A stretch of DNA of 7,641 nt from Candidatus Omnitrophota bacterium (lineage in GTDB: Bacteria > Omnitrophota > Koll11 > VGKN01). Below, one piece after another: positions 4,660 through 7,641 of this stretch; the first letter of the stretch is position 1; each line of letters begins with the position of its first letter. The notes beneath the pieces were generated by a model, which saw nothing but the letters and a program-made list of their open reading frames with translations, had not been told where the DNA came from and made no database searches. The stretch spans positions 1 to 7,641 of the forward strand of contig VGKN01000066.1 of assembly GCA_016867055.1 (NCBI GenBank), in the 5' to 3' direction. The translations under genes were made by a program, and so were the position numbers.

Positions 4660-7641
4660 CATAATACCTTCCCACCGCTAATGGTCCGCGACCTATGATA
4701 AGACCACGCTCAACCAAATCCTTTAGGTCTCTTGCTGCTGTAGGTACCGAGGTTTTAAAAATTTTTGCGTAGTCCTTTCTTGAAATAGCGCTATATTGTC
4801 TTAAATATTCTATTGCTTTACGCTGCCTCTTATTTAAAGGTGGAATATACTTTTCTCTTGCTAGAATTTCCTCCTTTGGCTTTTCCTCCTCGGTAATTTT
4901 CTCTTCTTTAGGTAATGCCTGGGGTATCTGCGGTTCTAATTCAGGAAGTTTTTTCTGCTCGGGAGGCGCTGGTAGCAGTTCTTCTTTTTGGGGTTCTAAT
5001 TCAGGTAGGATTACCTCGCTTGGCTTTTCTTCTTCAGTTATCCTTGGCTCTTCAGGGACTACCTTTGGTTCTTCTTCAATAGTTGGAGATGGGACTTTTT
5101 CCCTCTCTAATTCAGGTGGAAGTTCTTCAGCGGGTTTCTCTTCTTCAATTATCTTTGGTTCTTCAGCAGCAGGTGTTTCTGTTTTCTGCTCTATCTCAGG
5201 TAAAATCTCTTTTACAGGTTCTATCTTTTCCTCAATTATCTTTGGCGCTTCAGGAATTGCTTTTGGTTCTTCTTCAACAGGCAGAGAGGGTACTTTTTCC
5301 CTCTCTAATTCAGGTGGAAGTTTCTCAGCGGGTTTCTCTTCTTCAATAATCTCAGGGGTTAACTTTTCTTTCTCTAATTCAGGTGGAAGTTCCTCAATGG
5401 GTTTCTCTTCTTCAATTATCCTTGGTTCTTCAGAAATTGTTTTTGGTTCTTCTTCAACAGGCGAGGTTTCCTTTTTTATTTCTACTTCTTCAATTTTAGC
5501 TTCTTTAATGAGTGGAGGCTCTACGGGTTTTTCTAACATAGCTCCAACTTCTTTTAACATTGTCTGAGGTCTGGATGTCTCTGTAGATATGATGGGTGCT
5601 TTTTCTTCAACTCTCTTTTCCTCCAATGCAACAGCTGCCTCTAAAGGAATTTGCTTTTTCCTTCTAAAAACAGCCTCCGCTATTTTTGTTGAAGAAAGAT
5701 AAAGAGAGGGTATTACAACTAAAGTAAGAAATGTTGCAGAGAGAAGCCCACCCATAGTGGTCTTTGCCAAAGGCGCATCAAGTTCTGAGCCTTCCGAGAA
5801 ACCCAATGCAAGCGGAAGTAATCCCAATACAGAGGTAAAGGCGGTCATAAGAATGGGTCTTAAGCGCACCTTTCCCGCTCTAACAGCAGCATCATATAAC
5901 CCAACACTACGGCTACGCAGAATGTTAGTATAGTCAATGAGAATAATACCATTATTTACAACAATACCACCCTGCATAATTATACCGAGCAATACTACAA
6001 CACTTAAGGTGGTATGGGTTATATATAAGGTCCATACTATACCAATAAGCGATAGTGGTATAGTAAACATAATTAGAAATGGCTGCCATAGCGACTCAAA
6101 TTGGGCTGCCATAATCATATAGACCAGTATAACCGCTAATGTTAATGCAAAAATAAGACTTTGAAACGACTCCTTCATCCTCTCAGTCTCACCTGTCAGC
6201 TTAACAGTGTAGCCCTTTGGGATTCTAATAGTTCCTAAAAGTTGGTTTATTTCCTCCTGCACCTCATTTAAAGGACGTTTATATATATTTGCGGATATCA
6301 AAACAGTCCTCTGCTGGTCAATCCTTCTTATCTCAGAGGGACCCTTTCCAATACCTATATATGTAACCTCTTTTAAGGGAACCTGCATTCCCAAGGGAGA
6401 ACTTAATAATATAGCCCCTACCTTTGAGATATCCTTCCTATCCTCTTGCCTTAGTCTTACTCTTATATCTATCTCTTTCCCAGCCTCTTTAAATCTGGTT
6501 GCAATATAGCCCTTAAGGGCAACCTGCGCGGTTGCTGCAATGTCTTTTACAGATAACCCATAGGTGGATGCACTATCTTTTAATACCCATATCTTTGTCT
6601 CAGGAGAAGGGCTAGCTAGATTATTTTTTATGCCGTAAAGACCATTTACCTTGCCAAGATGTAATTGTATAGCCTCGGTCAAGGTCCTTAAGGTGTTAAT
6701 ATTAGGCCCCTTTATATCAATAATAACTGGGGCGCTTGATTCAAAGGCTGTTTTTAGAGCGCTTTCCTGTGCTATAAACTGGATCTCGGCTTGTAAAAGT
6801 TCCATCTTGGATAGCTTATCCTTCAAGCCCTGCATAAAATCAGCTGTTGATACCTGTCTTTCCTTTTTAAGGTTTACCATAATCTGCGCCTGATGGGAGC
6901 CGAGCGTCTCGAGCATCTCGCCCCTTGCGCGTTCTCTGCTTGAGCCAATATTTAAGGTAATCTCACTAACAACGGGGTCAGTTAAAAGGAGATTCTCAAT
7001 CTTTTTAATAACTGAGTCTGTTACTGAAATTCTTGTCCCTGGCGACATATCTATTTTCATAACAAATTGCCCTTGGTCTATCTTAGGCATAAATTCTCTA
7101 TCCAATCCTAAAAACTGCCTCATAGAAAATAAAAACATTAAGAAGACCATCAAAAGATACAAAAATCTGTGTTTCAGAAAACCCTCTATAACCTTAGCAT
7201 ATATAATTTCAATAAGGTCTATGGGCTTTCCAAGAAATTCAAGGAATTTATTCCTTGGTGCTGATTCAAGCAACCCCTCTTCATCCTCTTGCACTTCAGT
7301 TTTGGTGGCTTTTTTGATATAGGATTTATCCTTTGACTGAGATACAAGACAGGGTATAAGCATAAAGGCAATTATTAGTGAGACCACCTGTGTTACAATA
7401 ACAACCCACGCAAGCTCTTTAAACAACTGCCCTGCAATACCCACTACAAACACCATCGGGAAAAACACGCATATGGTTGTAAGGGTTGAGGCTATCATAG
7501 GCGCAATTACCTCGTTACTTCCTATAACTGCCGCCTCCTTGGCTTGGAGCCCCTGTCTTCTATATCTGTAAATACTCTCCACAACAACTATGGCGTTATC
7601 AATAAGCATTCCCACGCCTATCGCCATCCCACCTAAGGACA
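4643..7641 (-). CDS. RND efflux permease fused to Glu/Pro-rich tail and C-terminal winged helix-turn-helix domain (5' end outside window)
   Basis: Numbering is from the internal Met at 7625-7627. The frame stays open to the window edge, with Ser-Leu-Gly-Gly just before this Met, so that Met lies within TM4 and is not the start. By alignment with the neighbouring permease about 390 residues are missing, giving a full length near 1385, versus about 1020-1050 for normal family members. Visible: TM4 with GVGMLIDNAIVVVESI (4-19), TM5-TM6 (42-95), TM7 (153-173), second porter region (174-485), TM8-TM12 (487-645) including GIVVNNGIILID (554-565) and RLRPILMT (588-595). After TM12 comes a cytoplasmic tail: a Glu/Pro/Lys-rich linker (about 657-926) and a basic winged-helix domain (about 927-994) resembling the DeoR-like or Fic-protein C-terminal wHTH. 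Continuity is unbroken and no ribosome binding site is seen for a separate tail gene. The pump assignment is firm; DNA binding by the tail is inferred. It is the first of two tandem permease genes, 91 bp upstream of the second. Confidence 0.93.
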   Translation of the reverse strand, partial: SLGGMAIGVGMLIDNAIVVVESIYRYRRQGLQAKEAAVIGSNEVIAPMIASTLTTICVFFPMVFVVGIAGQLFKELAWVVIVTQVVSLIIAFMLIPCLVSQSKDKSYIKKATKTEVQEDEEGLLESAPRNKFLEFLGKPIDLIEIIYAKVIEGFLKHRFLYLLMVFLMFLFSMRQFLGLDREFMPKIDQGQFVMKIDMSPGTRISVTDSVIKKIENLLLTDPVVSEITLNIGSSRERARGEMLETLGSHQAQIMVNLKKERQVSTADFMQGLKDKLSKMELLQAEIQFIAQESALKTAFESSAPVIIDIKGPNINTLRTLTEAIQLHLGKVNGLYGIKNNLASPSPETKIWVLKDSASTYGLSVKDIAATAQVALKGYIATRFKEAGKEIDIRVRLRQEDRKDISKVGAILLSSPLGMQVPLKEVTYIGIGKGPSEIRRIDQQRTVLISANIYKRPLNEVQEEINQLLGTIRIPKGYTVKLTGETERMKESFQSLIFALTLAVILVYMIMAAQFESLWQPFLIMFTIPLSLIGIVWTLYITHTTLSVVVLLGIIMQGGIVVNNGIILIDYTNILRSRSVGLYDAAVRAGKVRLRPILMTAFTSVLGLLPLALGFSEGSELDAPLAKTTMGGLLSATFLTLVVIPSLYLSSTKIAEAVFRRKKQIPLEAAVALEEKRVEEKAPIISTETSRPQTMLKEVGAMLEKPVEPPLIKEAKIEEVEIKKETSPVEEEPKTISEEPRIIEEEKPIEELPPELEKEKLTPEIIEEEKPAEKLPPELEREKVPSLPVEEEPKAIPEAPKIIEEKIEPVKEILPEIEQKTETPAAEEPKIIEEEKPAEELPPELEREKVPSPTIEEEPKVVPEEPRITEEEKPSEVILPELEPQKEELLPAPPEQKKLPELEPQIPQALPKEEKITEEEKPKEEILAREKYIPPLNKRQRKAIEYLRQYSAISRKDYAKIFKTSVPTAARDLKDLVERGLIIGRGPLAVGRYYELVAL
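4646..4849 (-). other. C-terminal winged helix-turn-helix domain of the fused permease
   Basis: This encodes residues about 927-994 of the fused permease (numbered from Met 7627). The pattern is characteristic: LNKRQRKAIEYL (931-942, helix 1), ISRKDYAKIF (948-957, helix 2), SVPTAARDLKDLVERGLI (960-977, recognition helix and exit), then a Gly-rich wing and strand, GRGPLAVGRYYEL (979-991). It resembles the wHTH found at the C-terminus of many Fic-family proteins and in DeoR-type regulators, where the S-x-x-TAxRDLxxLVxxG signature is common. The segment 931-994 has 14 Lys/Arg against 6 Asp/Glu, in sharp contrast to the acidic linker, and this charge fits nucleic-acid binding. The protein ends directly after the domain. 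DNA binding is predicted from the fold only; some wHTH domains bind proteins instead. Confidence 0.85.
4850..5659 (-). other. Glu/Pro/Lys-rich repetitive linker region of the fused permease
   Basis: This encodes residues about 657-926 of the fused permease (numbered from Met 7627). The first 60 or so residues are charged but not clearly repetitive. From about residue 721 the tail consists of degenerate repeats with a core like IIEEEKPAEELPPELEREK (about 737-756, 760-779 and 826-845) alternating with EEEPKxIPEEP-type segments. There are no hydrophobic stretches, so it is cytoplasmic and probably extended or disordered, similar in character to Pro/Glu/Lys spacers such as that of TonB. Its likely role is to hold the terminal wHTH away from the membrane. 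Confidence 0.85.
5094..5420 (-). repeat. Three near-identical 60-bp in-frame repeats inside the linker
   Basis: Copies lie at about 5094-5153, 5292-5351 and 5361-5420. The first two differ at only 3 of 60 positions by eye; the third is somewhat more diverged. They are offset by 198 and 69 bp, both multiples of three, so duplication has kept the reading frame. More diverged relatives occur downstream at about 4984-5055. The near identity at DNA level, rather than only in protein, points to fairly recent expansion of the linker by tandem duplication or slippage, and predicts length variation between related strains. Confidence 0.75.

Noticed and set aside
5083..5349. Plus-strand open frame rich in Leu, Gln and Ser.
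   Set aside because: It is the antisense shadow of the Glu/Pro linker repeats, and its composition is explained by the complement of GAA/GAG-rich codons.
4643..5570. The tail and wHTH as a separate gene starting at an internal Met (residue 690 or 697 of the fused frame).
   Set aside because: The frame is continuous with the RND part, no stop lies between them, and no ribosome binding site precedes either Met. The tail also lacks any domain before the linker that would make a sensible stand-alone protein.
4850..5659. The Pro/Glu/Lys region as evidence of a TonB-type energy transducer.
   Set aside because: Only the composition is similar. TonB has an N-terminal membrane anchor and a periplasmic C-terminal domain, whereas here the region follows a cytoplasmic RND terminus and leads to a wHTH.

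Overview
All genes in this window lie on the minus strand and read from right to left, so they look like one operon fragment. The window is AT-rich, with frequent ATA (Ile) and AGG/AGA (Arg) codons. Tandem RND efflux permeases imply a diderm (Gram-negative-type) cell. I cannot name the organism. The codon use, the palindromic hexamer repeats and the unusual gene fusion would fit an uncultivated bacterial lineage, such as an Omnitrophota- or Desantisbacteria-like group, but that is only a guess.

Layout in transcription order: (1) 7641 down to 4643 is an RND permease with its 5' end outside the window. It is visible from transmembrane helix 4 onward. After its last membrane helix it continues in frame into a Glu/Pro/Lys-rich repetitive tail of about 270 residues and ends in a basic winged helix-turn-helix domain of about 65 residues. 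(2) A 91-bp spacer (4552-4642) is almost entirely secondary structure: a long imperfect stem-loop built from hexamer repeats, abutted by a second inverted repeat that overlaps the stop codon of the upstream gene. (3) 4551 down to 1495 is a complete second RND permease of 1018 residues with no tail and no visible Shine-Dalgarno sequence. (4) 1526 down to 1 is the first 508 residues of a GH94-type glycoside phosphorylase. It overlaps the end of the permease gene by 32 bp and has a strong ribosome binding site. Its 3' end lies outside the window.

The two permeases probably form one inner-membrane pump, possibly a mixed trimer as in MdtBC, with an adaptor and outer-membrane channel encoded elsewhere, perhaps upstream of position 7641. 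The most striking element is the DNA-binding-type domain tethered to one permease subunit. RND C-termini are cytoplasmic, so the domain would be on the correct side of the membrane to contact DNA. This suggests a transporter that also acts as a membrane-bound regulator, which is an inference from architecture alone. The role of a cytoplasmic sugar phosphorylase in an efflux operon is unclear. No promoter, RNA gene, CRISPR array or insertion sequence is visible.
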